A DNA stretch of 64,000 bases, taken from the NCBI RefSeq assembly GCF_009905375.1, contig NC_133653.1, forward strand, positions 53,355,204-53,419,203, in the 5' to 3' direction. Positions within the stretch are counted from its first letter, which is position 1; each line of letters begins with the position of its first letter. Below the pieces are notes generated by a model that ran no database searches, was not told where the DNA came from, and saw nothing but the letters and a program-made list of their open reading frames with translations. The DNA is from Apium graveolens (Eukaryota > Streptophyta > Magnoliopsida > Apiales > Apiaceae). Positions 1 to 11,413 of the stretch are shown piece after piece. The position numbers were made by a program, and so were the translations under genes.

Positions 1-1227
1 CAGTAAATATGCTGAGGTTTCCAATACATAACCCCATAGGAATACTGGAAGATTCGCATAGCTCATCATGGACCGAACCATGTCTAACAAAGTTCGTTTT
101 CTCCTTTCAGATAACCCATTTAACTGTGGAGTATATGGAGGAGTCCACTGGGAGACTATACCATTTTCTTTGAGATAATCTAGAAACTCTCCATTCAAGT
201 ATTCACCACTTCGATCTGATCGAAGAGTTATAATACTGTGTTTGGTTTGTTTCTCCACTTCATGTTTATATTCTTTGAACTTTTCAAAGGCTTCGGACTT
301 GTGTTTCATCAAATACGCATATCTGAATCTAGATCTATCATCTATGAAAGTAATGAAGTACGAAAATCCACCCATGGCTTGCGTAGAAATTGGTCCACAT
401 ATATCTGTATGTACCAATCCTAGCAAATCTGCAGCCCTCTCTCCATGTCCACTAAATGGAGATTTGGTCATTTTACCCAATAGACAAGACTCGCATGTAG
501 GATATGATTCAAAATCAAAGGGGTCAAGTAACCCTTCCTTATGTAATGTCCGCAGTCTATTTTCACTAATATGACCTAGCCTACAGTGCCATAAATAGGT
601 CAGATTTTCATCATCTCGTTTTCTTTTATTAGTTTTTTCAATCTAAAGTAAATCATGCTCTACGTCACATACATACAGACCATTACTTAAAATGCCGCGT
701 CCAAAAAAAAGAACATTATCTCTAAGGATAGAACATTCATTATTCTTAATAATAAATGAAAAACCATCCACATCCAACATAGGAATAGAAACAATATTCC
801 TCACAATAGAGGGAACGTAATAACAATTATTCAAAATAATAGTCTTGTTCGTAGGCATATGTAAACTAAATGATCCTACAGATATGGCCGCAACCCTTGC
901 TCAATTGCCCATACGTAGAATCACCTCATCTTTTTCAAGAGTCCTACTTCCCTTTAGTCCTTGCAACGAATTACAAATATGAGAACCACAGGCGGTATCT
1001 AATACCCGAGTAGAAATTTGACCTAGTGACATATTAACTTCGATCATGAACATGCCTGAATCAGAAGCGGTAGTCTTACTACCCTTCTTCTTCTTCAATT
1101 CTGCAAGGTAAACCTTGTAGTTCCTCTTCCAGTGCCCCAACTTGTTACAGTGAAAACAAACAGCTAAATTAAGACCAGTCAACTTGTGAGCATCTAGTAT
1201 GCTCCGGAGTGATAGTGCAGAAGACAT
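1..1227 (-). pseudogene. copia gag-pol remnant (gag deleted internally, protease, integrase)
   Basis: Starting at the minus-strand ATG at 1227, the reading opens with a typical copia gag N-terminus (SILDAHKLTG) and after about 20 codons jumps to the CCHC zinc knuckle (CFHCNKLGHW, about 1130-1165). Most of gag is therefore missing, roughly 200 codons judged from family knowledge. Next come the protease motif (LDTACGSHIC, about 980-1010) and the pre-integrase region (643-858). From about 640 to 1 is the integrase core, with recognisable RSDRSGEY and WTPPYTPQLNG segments. The reading is broken by stops between 858 and 901 and near 640. Reverse transcriptase lies outside the window. Non-functional copy. 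Confidence 0.8.
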
Positions 1228-1424
1228 GACGAATATAGTAAATCTATAAACGATAAACACATAACAACACTTAACAAATATTCAATTTCATTTCAAAACA
1301 CCATATGAATCGGGTCTTTATTCATAAGTGTCTCCCACTAGTTTATCTAATTTTTTTCAACCCCCTAAGTGAAAATTAAGCATTCATAATGCTAGTGGGA
1401 ATAGGGATCCTACATTCCATCACA

Positions 1425-1735
1425 CAACCTCGGTTGTGGCACGAAACGTCATGTGTTGTTCAATAGGCAGATAACATTTGTCAATTACATCTTATGTTAT
1501 TCCCTAATATAAGTTTAGCCTCTTGAATAATTGAGTCACAGATGTGGCACGACAAACTCAATATTCTAAGTCAAGTCTAACCCAACATTTCGTACAATTG
1601 AATCAGTCTCCAACGGCCCACGGTTGTAGCACGTACCAACCTTTAGATTCTAATTCAATGTACACATCTCTATGTAATAGACAAGTATTTCTTATTTTAA
1701 AATCAAAGCCCTCGACTGTAGCACAAAACGACAAT
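1425..1735 (-). repeat. degenerate ~90-bp repeats in the copia leader
   Basis: Between LTR and gag, a core reading about GTTGTGGCACGA on the plus strand recurs near 1433, 1543, 1624 and 1714 at spacings of 80-110 bp with diverged filler. It lies in the untranslated leader, the usual place for packaging or priming structures; function unknown. Confidence 0.5.
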
Positions 1736-2276
1736 GATTTAAAAATAAGAACCATTTTCTACCATGTTGGAAGGCTATGACAGACACAAGCCCGTTGTGT
1801 CATTGGCCAATTACTACTTGATATTATTTAATTTTAGAGGGTTTATATTACGTTACAATCATAATCATATTATAAAGAGATTCTTTCTTTTAAATTAAAT
1901 GTTTCAAATCAATAATCGATAATCAGATGATTCCCAGATCGGGTGGAGCATTGTCAAGAGGCGTCACTTAATAACCCTTTCTTACAGATAGAAATCTGTT
2001 GTTGACAGAATCATCCTTTCTCTCAATATTGAAAATTCATATTCAATTACGTGTTTCATAAACACAAGAATCTCATGATCGTATTCATAATATTTATATT
2101 AAGGCAAGAAACGTTTCCTAATCTAGATTTTCTAGAGCACGCCTTATATTGATTTAAGTTCACCTAAATCTATCATCGCATGGTAAACATAGGCATATAT
2201 CTCATATATGAAATTAAATAAACAAGTAAATGTAAAGTGAAATAAAGTAAATGTGATTGGTTATGGCCCCATCCTA

Positions 2277-3991
2277 TGTGATCTTTATCAAGCTCATGAT
2301 AAACGCAACAAAAACGTAAATTTAAATCTTAAAAAAAAAACGAAACCCTCCGCAGGATCCATGCGAAAAATAATATTTAATTCGTAGTTCAGTATGTTTA
2401 CCTTAAGAAGCTTTATGTTAATGGAAAGATGGAGGTCTTTAATAGCGATCCAAGAACGATGAACGGAAATCCCTAGCAGCTGCTCCTCAAGTGTGAAGCA
2501 CTCCACCGGTATCCACCAAGAAATCGATATAATGAAGGAGGAGGAGATGGAGAGAATTAGGGTTTTGTAAATCTTTTTGGTTGAGGCAAAAATAGGGTAT
2601 GTAATAGTATATTTATAGGCAAAATTTTCAGCTGAAAATTTTCCCATAAAATATTATTATTATTAACCCTTTATTATTCTCACTAATAATTAAAACACCT
2701 TTTAATTATTAATCCTTTTTCTAAACTCTTTAGAAATAATTCTTTCACTTGATTTAATTTCCAAAAATTAAATTCTTAATTAATAATATTAAGAACCTTT
2801 TCTTAATTAATTTATAATCAATTAAATCTCATTTAATCAATTATTAAATTTGCCAATTAATTATTTATTTCATAAATAAATAATTATCAGCCATTATTAA
2901 TTAATTCCTCCACCATTAAATCATTCTCTTTTATGGTGTGACCCTATAGGTTCAATATTAAGCCGGTAGTAGAAATAAATAATAATAAAACTATTTTATC
3001 ATTATTTATATAAATTCTCTAATTCATTAAATATGATTAATTAATTAATCATATTTATTCTACATCGTGAGGGATACTTCTCAGCATATCGCGACTATCC
3101 GGATAATACGAATTCACTGCTTAGAATACCAAGAACCTATTCAGTGAGTAGTTACCGTACAATTAATTCCTTCTACCCTGCAATGTCACGATTAAATATA
3201 AGGCATTGAATTTGTGTCAAGCTTATCTTATTTAATCACTTGCTTTCCCATTCACTATGCTTAGTTCTATTTAATATAAATTAGAAACTCCTTTCTAATT
3301 TCATTCACTCTGGCCAGAGATTCCTGAACTGACATAAGTGGATCAGCATTGAACATTCTCTTCCTACACTAGAAGGGGTGGAATCCTTTATTGATCATAC
3401 ACTATCTTCGTGTACAAATTTCTATACCCAGTAGAGCCCTTATAATTGTCCCTTGAGACTAAGAACTAAACCAAAGCATAGTTCAGTGTACACAAGATGA
3501 CTATGATGACCTCAAGTCTAAGGATACTTGTACAACTATCATTATGTGAACAACTGCTGACACGTGAGTGAACTCCATCCGTTGTTCAGCTATGTGAGTC
3601 ATGTTCAGTGAACTTATTCTATAATAAGCACCTACATACTAGCTATAGTGTCACCACACAAATGTCTATGAGAACAGACATCCTTCATAATGAAGCAAGC
3701 ATAGTATGTACCGATCTTTGCGGATTATTAATTACAAGTTAGTAATCCTACGACCAGGAACTATTTAAGTTTAGAGTTATCATCTTTTAGGTCTCAATAT
3801 TATGATCTCATCACAATCCATAAAAAGCTTTACTCTAAACTGTGGTATATCTTATTTAAACATTTAAATAGATAGAGCCCGCAATAAAAACAAAACAAGC
3901 CTTTTATTAATATCAATGAAATCAAAACATATTACATAAAAGTTATTCCTAAATCCTCATACATGATTGGACTTAGGACATATCTCTTTCA
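2277..3991 (-). repeat. 5' LTR of the copia element
   Basis: About 1.7 kb. On the minus strand it starts TGAAAGAGATATGTCC at 3991 and probably ends with CA near 2277-2280. The outer end is certain from the junction with the gypsy polyprotein. The inner end is an estimate, because I see no clear tRNA primer-binding site next to it. No coding content; the ORF at 2294-2647 on the minus strand is LTR/leader sequence without protein-like features. Confidence 0.6.
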
Positions 3992-6201
3992 GCCCGAGTG
4001 TCAAAGGGCATTCGAAGAAGTAAAAGAGTATCTTATAAAGGCACCACTCTTGATGACACCCGATCCGAAGGAAACCTTTCAGCTTTATCTAGCTGTGTCC
4101 GACAGAACTCTGGGGGCGGTACTTGTGAAAAACTACGAAGGCAATCAACATCCCGTGTTCTATGTGTCCCATATCCTCAAGGATGTAGAGTCAAGGTATC
4201 TCAATGCCGAAAAATTCGCCTATGGGCTGGACATGGCCTCCCGAAAATTGCGACATTATTTCCAAGGCCGGACGATTCAAGCTGTTACCAGCCAACCTCT
4301 GAAGAAGGTTTTAACAAGGCCCGAAGCCTCTGGAAGAGTCGTGGCATATTCCATCGAACTCAGGGAATTTGATCTCGAGTACGTTCCCCGAACGGCGATT
4401 AAGGCTCAAGCTTTGGCCGACTTTGTGGTTGAATGCAAATTCTCGGGTCCGAAGGATCTTTCACCCGACCAACAACTAATACGGATCCCAGGGAAGTGGA
4501 AACTTTTTGTAGATGGGTCGGTAGCCGAAAAAAAGTGTGGGGTCGGCTTAATTCTCTCCAGCCCCAAAGGATTCGAAATATGACAGGCTATAAGATTCGA
4601 CTTCCCTTGACGAACAATGAAGCCGAGTACGAGGCACTCCTCGCAGGGATGGAGCTGGCCCGAAGCCTTGAGGCGAAGCATCTAATGGCCTTCAGCGACT
4701 CCATGCTGGTTGTAAAACACTTCACGGGGGAATATGAGCAAAGAGATCCTCGAACAAAAACCTATGCTGCCAAGGTAAGAGATGCCTCTTTGTCATTTGA
4801 AACCTTTGAGCTAAGTCAAATTGGCAGAGAAAACAATGCTCGGGCAGACGCCCTTTCCAGGCTAGCTTCGGCCGAGACACAGAACCTAACTGGTTCTATT
4901 TACCTCACCGAAGGCAAGACGCCTTCGATCGAGAAGAAAGAATGTCTGGAGATTCACCAGGGAAACGATTGGATGATCCCGCTCAGGAACTTTCAGGAGA
5001 AAGGCATTCTACCTCCAGACCGAAGGGAGGCGCTAAAAATAAAATACAGAGCGTCGAGCTACACAATTATTAAGGGGCAGATGTATCGCCGATCAGTTAG
5101 TCAACCCCTTCTGCGATGTTTAAATATCGAAGAACAGCGACAGGCTCTAGATGCGGTGCACGAAGGAATTTGCGGCGAGCACCTGGTCGGTCGGTCCCTC
5201 GCCTTTAAAATTCTCCGACAGGGATTCTTCTGGCCCACCCTGAAGGCCGACGCCATCAACTATGTAAAAAGGTGTGTACAGTGCCAACTGTTCGCCACTG
5301 TCCCAAAATAGCCCCCAGAAGAGATGGCTTCGGTCCTAAGTCCCATTCCGTTCGCCGTGTGGGCCGTGGATATTATGGGCATTCTCCCTAAAAGCATGAG
5401 GCAAGCAAAATACTGCATAATTATCATCGATTACATGACTAAGTGGGTCGAAGCCCGACCTCTCTCTGCCATTACCGAAGACGCAGCAAAGAAGTTCTTC
5501 TTGGAACAGATTATTCTCCGGTTCGGGATTCCGAAGATCTGAATCTCTGACAATGGGACCCAGTTCATTGGAAACAAATTTCGTAAGTTCCTGCACCACT
5601 TCAGAATTGAACAGAGGTTTAGCTCAGTCGCCCCCCGCAAGGGAATGGAGCAGTAGAAGCGGCGAATAAATTAGTCTTTCAAGGAGTAAAGAAGAGGTTG
5701 GGAGAAGCTAAAGGAATATGGGAGGAATAACTCTCTTGGATCTTATGGGCCTACCAAACAACCCCTAGGACATCAACGGGAGAAACTCCCTTCAGAATGG
5801 CCTATGGAACCGAAGCCCTGATTTCAGTCGAAGTAGGCTTGGAATCATATCGAACTGAAACCTACAATGTAGAAACTAATAGCTTCGGGCTAAGGGCGAA
5901 CGTAGACTTATTGGAGGAGGAAAGAGAAGCCGCCCACCAAAGAAACATGAAATACTTGCTACAAGCGGCACAACATTATGACTCCAATATCAAGAAGAGG
6001 TCTTTCGGAGTCGGAGACCTAGTCCTAAGGGAGCTGGCCGCATCTATGGCGGCCAAACAAGGAAAGCTTCAGCCTAACTGGGAGGGGCCCTATAAGGTGA
6101 TCGAGGTCGTTCGGCCCGGAACATACAAGCTTGAAACATTACCGGGCGAAGCAATCAAAAACACTTGGCACGCCAGTCGCCTTCGGAAATTTTATCAGTA
6201 A
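3992..6201 (+). pseudogene. Tat-1 pol remnant: RNase H, second RNase H, integrase
   Basis: Picks up in the RT/RNase H connection (ECQRAFEEVKEYL), continues through the first RNase H (to about 4440) and a second RNase H (FVDGSVAEKKCGVGL, then NNEAEYEALLAGME and ENNARADALSRLA). It then enters the integrase HHCC finger (about 5155-5295), the catalytic core (VDIMG at about 5350 to SDNGTQF at about 5550) and the C-terminus ending RKFYQ at 6201. Breaks: stops at 4581-4583, 5309-5311, 5540-5542 and 5728-5730, and frame changes near 4605 and 5630. The reading moves through all three plus frames. Dead copy; several stops could be C-to-T changes in glutamine or arginine codons. Confidence 0.85.
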
Positions 6202-6837
6202 GAAATTTCTTTAAAGTGTACTTGAATTTTATATGAAGAATGTAAGCAGTTCGAGTATAAATAAAGACGCATTTTCTGTCACATTTCTTTATTTACCAAT
6301 ATCGCGGCCGCATGAGTATTATCTGAGGGCGATCCCGAAGACGATAAACTCTTTGGCCGCCGCCATTGTCTAATTTGTTAATGAAGCATGTAACATAAGG
6401 GGCAATCACCCAAAACTCAAACATCCTTCACTACACTACTATTATTTGATTTGCATGTAGGGCACACGAAGGGCCTTAAGGGGCGAACATAAGATCAGCC
6501 CGCATCCTTCTCCCTTCCCTTTATTCGTATGATATTAAAGAGGTTCGAAGGAAACCCTGTCCAGGGGAAATCTTAGAGAAGGACATGATCCTTCGGCCTC
6601 AATCGTGTATGTATTTAAAATATATAAAGAACAAAGACGACGGGAAATCCCGAAGAAGACCAGCCGAAACATCTTATTAACCGGATGAACAAAGACATGC
6701 TGGATGAGGGCAATCACAGAACGATCAGCATCCTTGTTCCTTCGCTCAAGAGCAGCCTTTTAAAGAATTAACAGTCTGAAATCACCTTCGGCCTTTAACC
6801 CTTGGGACCATAAGGGGTAGTAAGGCATTGCTAAAAT

Positions 6838-7315
6838 TGTTTGTTAAGGCGAATAAAGCCGAAGATACAATTCATTCTATTAAAATTGTTAAGGAGAATA
6901 AAGCCGAAGATACAATTCTTTTTATAAAAATTGTTAAGACGAATGGATAAAGCCGAAGATACAATTCATTTTATTAAAATTGTTAAGGCGAATAAAGCCG
7001 AAGATACAATTCTTTTTATTAAAATCGTTAAGGCGAATGGATAAAGCCGAAGATGTGATTCATTTTATTAAAATTGTTAAGGCGGATAAAGCCGAAGAAA
7101 CAATTCTTTTTATTAAAATCGTTAAGGCGAATGGATAAAACCGAAGATGCGATTCGTTTTATTAAAATCGTTAAGGCGAATTGATAAAGTCGAATAAGCG
7201 ATTCATTTTATTAAAATAGTTAAGGCAAATCGATAAGGCCGAAGAGACGGTTCATTTTATTAAAATTGTTAAGGCGAATAAAGCCGAAGATACAATTAGT
7301 TTTACTAAAATCATT
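6838..7315 (+). repeat. Tat-1 3' UTR tandem array, ~10 x 45-50 bp
   Basis: About ten imperfect copies of a unit with the cores GTTAAGGCGAATAAAGCCGA and TTTTATTAAAAT. Unit length alternates because some copies insert four bases (GAATGGATAAA versus GAATAAA). It sits between pol and the antisense gene, where Tat/Ogre elements are known to carry hypervariable tandem repeats that can seed satellites. Confidence 0.9.
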
Positions 7316-7556
7316 GACAAATAAAAGAAATAATGATGACGAAAGATGAAAGATGCATTAAAATATAAAAGCCTGAAGGCTAGTTAAATTATAAAAGCTC
7401 GAAGGCAGGAGTACATATTACAAAAAATAAAATTACAAGTTAAGAAGACGAACGAAGAAAGCCGCTGCAAGAGTTGGGTACGACCATGGAAACACCAACG
7501 GCAAACTTCACAACAAGATCATCTTCCATCATATCAAGCACCTCAGTGTTGAAAGC
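7316..7556. other. spacer between array and antisense gene of Tat-1
   Basis: Noncoding. Contains two short copies of an AAAGC(C/T)(T/C)GAAGGC element near 7369-7405 and probably the 3' UTR of the antisense gene. No clear poly(A) signal was picked out. Confidence 0.4.
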
Positions 7557-9392
7557 TTAGGCCTGAGGGACTTCATCCGAGAGCTCTTCGTCTTCGCCGG
7601 AGGAGACATGAGGGGCTTCAACTATTGGCCGGTCGATAGGATCCTCCAGGCTGTCGTCCAGCAACTGCTTATAGTCCCAGTTCAGGCCATGGGCCTTCTC
7701 CAGGACATAGTCAGTGCCGAACTGGAAGCAGCGCTCCTCCGTCTGGTCCAGCTGCTTCTGCTTCTTCCGAAGCTCCTTGCGGGACCTCTTCAGCTGGACG
7801 TTCCGGTGGGAGATCCTGCGGTTCGCCTTCTCCAATTCATTCTCCAGCCGGGACTTTTCCTCCTTCAGCACGGTAGCCTCGCCGTCCAGGACCCCGTTCT
7901 GGGCTTTCACCCTTACAAGTTCCTCTTCGGCCGTTGTGGCCCTCCTCTCCATCTCCTTCACCTCTGCCATCCGAGTCTCCATGTCCCTAACTTTATCCTC
8001 CACGGCTGCGGCCCAAGGAGCAGCCTGCAAAAAAGACAAGACAAAAGCATTAGAAATAGGTGCCGAAGGAAAAAAGGACGAGCGAAAGAAAAAATGAAGA
8101 AAAATTAAAAATATACCAGGGAAAAAAGGATAGAAGCTCGGTACAATCCTCGGTCGGAGAAGCCGAAGCAAAGGCCGGCAGATCGGCCGGGAGCTGGAGA
8201 CCGTGGCACAGGTTCGAAGCAACCTCCTTCATAGAGTGCCTCGCCAGGTAGACGGTGTGGTCGGACGTCAGCACACCCCATCTGGGGAGATAGGACTGAA
8301 CGACCCCCTCCCGACCGTGGGTCCTCTTGGAAGGGTTCCCTTTCCTCACCACCACCGGCTCGTCATCATCCCTATCAGAGGCCGCCGGAGCCTGACGGAG
8401 CGGCGTGACCCTCTCCGCCTCGAGTCTGTCCTCCGTCTCCTCGGAAGGATTCGGTGTGGCCCCTCCATCAGCAGCTTTCTTTTTCGCCGCCTCTTCTGCG
8501 GCCCTCTTTTCGGCCGCCCTGACCTTCTTCCTCTCTATCAAGGCCTCTCTTGAAGATACTGAAATGTAAACAGGAGGCAAGTCAGCATGAGCATGTATAA
8601 CAGGAATGCATAAAAAGGACAAATTATACAGGCGGTGGAACAAAACTAATTAAAGAAAGAACGAAGGAAGGAAGAAGTTTTGTTACCCCCACCCCACAAG
8701 CTGAGGAGCCAATCTCTATCCCGAAACTCCTCGGGACCCAGCTTGCTCACGTTGACGTCTACCAAGGTCGCGTAGTCCTCCTTCTCCCTCTCTGTTAGGC
8801 TCGGAGCGAGGAGCAGCGAAGGGTTCACGTCCCGCCAGACGGACAATGGAACCAATTTCCGATCACTCACAAAACACCAGTGAGTATGGGTCTGCTTGTT
8901 ACTGGAGTTGGTGGCCGTCCAATCTGCCCGGCTAGCCCGACGAGCAATGGTATAAAATCCCGGGCTCTTCGGGTTCTTTCGGAAGTCATAATGCCACCAG
9001 AATAGCCTCGGAATTGGGCAAACTCCGGCATGAAGGCACCTATTCTGGAAGCAGTTGATATGGATGAACCCATTAGGATCCATCTCCCCATCTGTCTGAA
9101 GAGATACTTCACCATCTTCAGAATCGGCACTCTAAAACCGTACTTGAACGCCGCCTCCGAGATCTCGACGGCACAGTCACCGTACCCTTCAGGCACTCCA
9201 GGCGTGTCGTAAATCCGTTCGTTCTCCTTAGGGGCATAGAGCCAGAAGAAATTCCGAGGGACAAAGAAATCTGAATACATCTGAATTATCCTCTCCTTCG
9301 ACAACTTCGACCGGTTATTCGCCGCCAGGTAATTCGCCACCGATCCGAAAAGGTCCCAAGTCTCTGGGGGGCGATTCGCTCGGTCCATGTCC
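7557..9392 (-). pseudogene. Tat-1 antisense accessory gene (aORF), spliced, frameshifted
   Basis: Encoded opposite to gag-pol. The ATG is at 9386-9388, four bases after a splice acceptor at 9393. Exon 9392-8687 encodes a globular domain (for example YGFRVPILKMVKYL, then CFQNRCLHAGVCPIPRLFWW) that I would place with the plant gypsy-associated domain Pfam calls Transposase_28. Intron 8686-8559 (GT-AG) leads to a basic/alanine-rich exon from 8558. An intron ending at 8025 (donor probably near 8116, uncertain) leads to exon 8024-7557, a strong coiled coil rich in E, K, R and L with an acidic tail (SSGEDEELSDE). A frameshift near 9085-9100 splits the first domain. The layout matches the Tat-2 antisense gene. 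Such antisense ORFs are a known feature of Tat elements; their function is unknown. Confidence 0.75.
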
Positions 9393-9924
9393 CTGTATTC
9401 GGAAACAGAGCGACATTAGTCCATGTACTCGAGACAAGACAAAGGAAAAATGAAAAATATTAGAAGGCCGAGTACATGTCCCAGAACCGAGTGAACAGAA
9501 AAAAGATCTGGAGTCGGCTCCCGAAGGCTGTTCTAAAGGGCAAGTCCCCCGAAGGACGTACTCACCCCCAGAAAACCCTTCGCCTGCCATCTTTAAACTT
9601 CAAACCGTCTATCTGCCCCTGGGTCGGCTCCCGAAGGACGTTCTTAGGCCAAGAACCCCCCGAAGATAGTTCTTGGCCAAAAAACGCCTCGCGTGCCATT
9701 TTTAAACCCATGGGGGAACCCAGAAAAACTTCTATTTCCTACCCAGAAATGCCCACAAAGTTAAAACAGTCCAAAAAAAACAACAACGCACGCGTAAAAC
9801 CCAGAAAAGTCCCATAAACTCAAAGCCCAGACAAAAGCCATTGAGCCCACATGCAAACACCATAAAACACAAAAACTTGCATGCAAATGTAAAAGGCAAC
9901 TGAAAAGCAAGAAAATGGACTTAC
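9393..9924 (-). other. 5' UTR intron of Tat-1 antisense gene
   Basis: Minus strand: donor GTAAGT at 9924-9919 and acceptor ACAG ending at 9393, four bases before the ATG. The intron holds a diverged direct repeat of about 111 bp (starts near 9513 and 9624, each beginning GTCGGCTCCCGAAGG). Tat-2 has the same leader-intron arrangement. Confidence 0.6.
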
Positions 9925-10067
9925 TGATTTGAAGGTGTTCTTGGATTGAGATGGGATAATCTGGAAAGACGGAGTTGTTGTTGCCCGTGATTGAAAAACT
10001 CGTCGCAGTTCGTTGCTGTGTGTAGAGAAACTGAAAATGATAAAATGAAAAGGAAATGCACAAATGG

Positions 10068-10080
10068 GCTTTATATAGGC
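10068..10080 (-). promoter_or_regulatory. TATA box candidate for the Tat-1 antisense gene
   Basis: Minus strand reads GCCTATATAAAGCCC. It lies about 145 bases before the first donor (9924) and is followed by a CT-rich leader, as expected for an RNA polymerase II core promoter driving the antisense gene from within the element, next to the 3' LTR. Confidence 0.6.
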
Positions 10081-10353
10081 GCCTAAAATGAATTCAGAAA
10101 GGCGACATTTGGGGGTTTTTAAAATAGACGTCCCAGATTAAAACGGTTGAGATTTAACGGCTGAGATTGAGCCATGAAACGACGTGCCAACAGTTGTCGC
10201 GTTAATGCACTACAAGTTCCCACAAGCTTGCCACGTGTACGACCGAAGATCGAGGCGGAACTGAAGCAGTCGCCCTAGGATTTCTTCAACCCAATATGGG
10301 CCGAGACCGGTGTCCATCGGTCGGCCCGAAGGCCCAGCCGAAAGACAGGGACA

Positions 10354-10796
10354 TGTTGGTTATAGGCCCAACAAGGCCCATTGAACGAAGGCCCAATGTG
10401 CAATTAAGCTACTGGGTCGAAGTTCCTTCAGGTCCTTGAGACGAAGGCCCACGGAAGTCCCAAGCCAAGGCACACTCTTCTTCCAGACCGTTAAAAAGAA
10501 CAAGGGATATAACGCCCCATTTTCACTCCCTCCTTAATGATACGTAACGAACGAGCAATCATGGCAGAATTGGGTATAAAAACCCTTGAGAAGTAAGACA
10601 AAAACACACACATTCTCGTATACACTCTGCTTTTCTTGTATTATTACCACACCCTTGCAACCAGATTCTTATTCTCACACCGGAGGTGAATCGGGAGTAT
10701 AAACCCTCGCATTCGCTTCACTTTCAGGTATCAGCCGAAGCCACCTTCAAGACATCCGAAGCCTGCTCAAGTTTCCGAAAGAATCTGGGCGTAACA
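10354..10796 (+). repeat. 3' LTR of Tat-1
   Basis: 443 bp, starts TGTTGGTTATAGGCCC and ends GGGCGTAACA, so the TGTTG/TAACA ends are inverted copies. A purine-rich stretch (GAAAGACAGGG) precedes it. A TATA box (GTATAAAAACC, about 10575) is inside. The 5' copy is outside the window. Confidence 0.8.
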
Positions 10797-11160
10797 GGCA
10801 GAGACAATCTTCAATTCTTCGTAAATCTGTCTATTATTTCACGGGTGCTTGGATAGATACGTTTTCTGAACAGGTCAAAAAATTAATTCGATTAAAAAAA
10901 GAGCCACAAACACTACAAATGTCATACGCCATTATCGTACCCGAATATTTCGATCGTCAGCTGCCTAATAATAATCAGACCACCAGCTTATTTGACCTTT
11001 TCATACTACATGCAATAGACAAGCATCAGCCCGCATACTTATTCCCTTCCTTTTAGTCAGATGCAACTTGAAATACAAACAGGCAAAGAACGGGAGAGGG
11101 ACCTTTGATGATGTAGATAAAATACACCCAAAATTGAAAATTTTAATATTTTACTTGGTA
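10797..11160. other. flank of Tat-1, nothing recognised
   Basis: Unique-looking sequence to the right of the Tat-1 LTR with no ORF or repeat I can name. Confidence 0.4.
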
Positions 11161-11411
11161 CTTCCTACGTCCCTAAAAACGTTTTCTATTTATGTTGAAA
11201 ACATTTCTATGCACAATTTTAATTGTTAATATCTTTAATTTCGGATTAGTATTAAATATTAAAAATTCATTGTATTAATATATTCATAAATAAAATTCAA
11301 CAAAATCAGACTATATTTGATCTTATAGATTAGACGTAAATTAATAGTCAATCGATTATCATGAATAATACAAAAAATCAAAATAGGAAATATTTTTTGA
11401 GACGGAAGGAG
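11161..11411. mobile_element. Stowaway-like MITE
   Basis: Terminal inverted repeats of the CTCCCTCCGTCCC type: left end CTTCCTACGTCCCTAAAAAC, right end (complement) CTCCTTCCGTCTCAAAAAAT. A TA dinucleotide flanks each side (11159-11160, 11412-11413). AT-rich interior, noncoding. Confidence 0.7.
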
Positions 11412-11413
11412 TA

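Larger units (their letters stand above)
1..3991 (-). mobile_element. Ty1-copia element, 5' half, inserted in Tat-1
   Basis: Minus-strand copia element entering the window inside its integrase. Reading down the minus strand from 3991 come the 5' LTR, an untranslated leader, a gag remnant, protease and integrase. The outer edge is sharp: copia LTR sequence ends with CA at 3991 (TG on the minus strand) and the next base resumes a Tat-lineage polyprotein reading rightwards. The rest of pol, the 3' LTR and the other half of the target site lie left of the window, so the target duplication cannot be checked. Confidence 0.85.
3992..10796 (+). mobile_element. Tat-lineage Ty3-gypsy element (Tat-1), 3' part
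   Basis: Plus-strand Tat-type element, identified by the dual RNase H arrangement, a chromodomain-less integrase, a repeat-rich 3' UTR and an antisense accessory gene. Order: end of RT, RNase H, second RNase H, integrase (3992-6201), tandem array (6838-7315), antisense gene (exons 9392 to 7557 plus a 5' UTR exon near 10040), polypurine stretch (about 10341-10350) and 3' LTR. The left part was separated by the copia insertion at 3991/3992 and is not in the window. Confidence 0.85.

Noticed and set aside
242..574. Plus-strand ORF of 110 codons
   Set aside because: Shadow of the minus-strand copia integrase; the minus reading has the family motifs.
2294..2647. Minus-strand ORF of 117 codons
   Set aside because: Lies in the copia LTR/leader, with no domain and LTR-type composition.
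9315..9590. Minus-strand ORF just before the Tat-1 antisense gene
   Set aside because: Falls in the predicted 5' UTR intron and contains its internal direct repeat; not protein-like.
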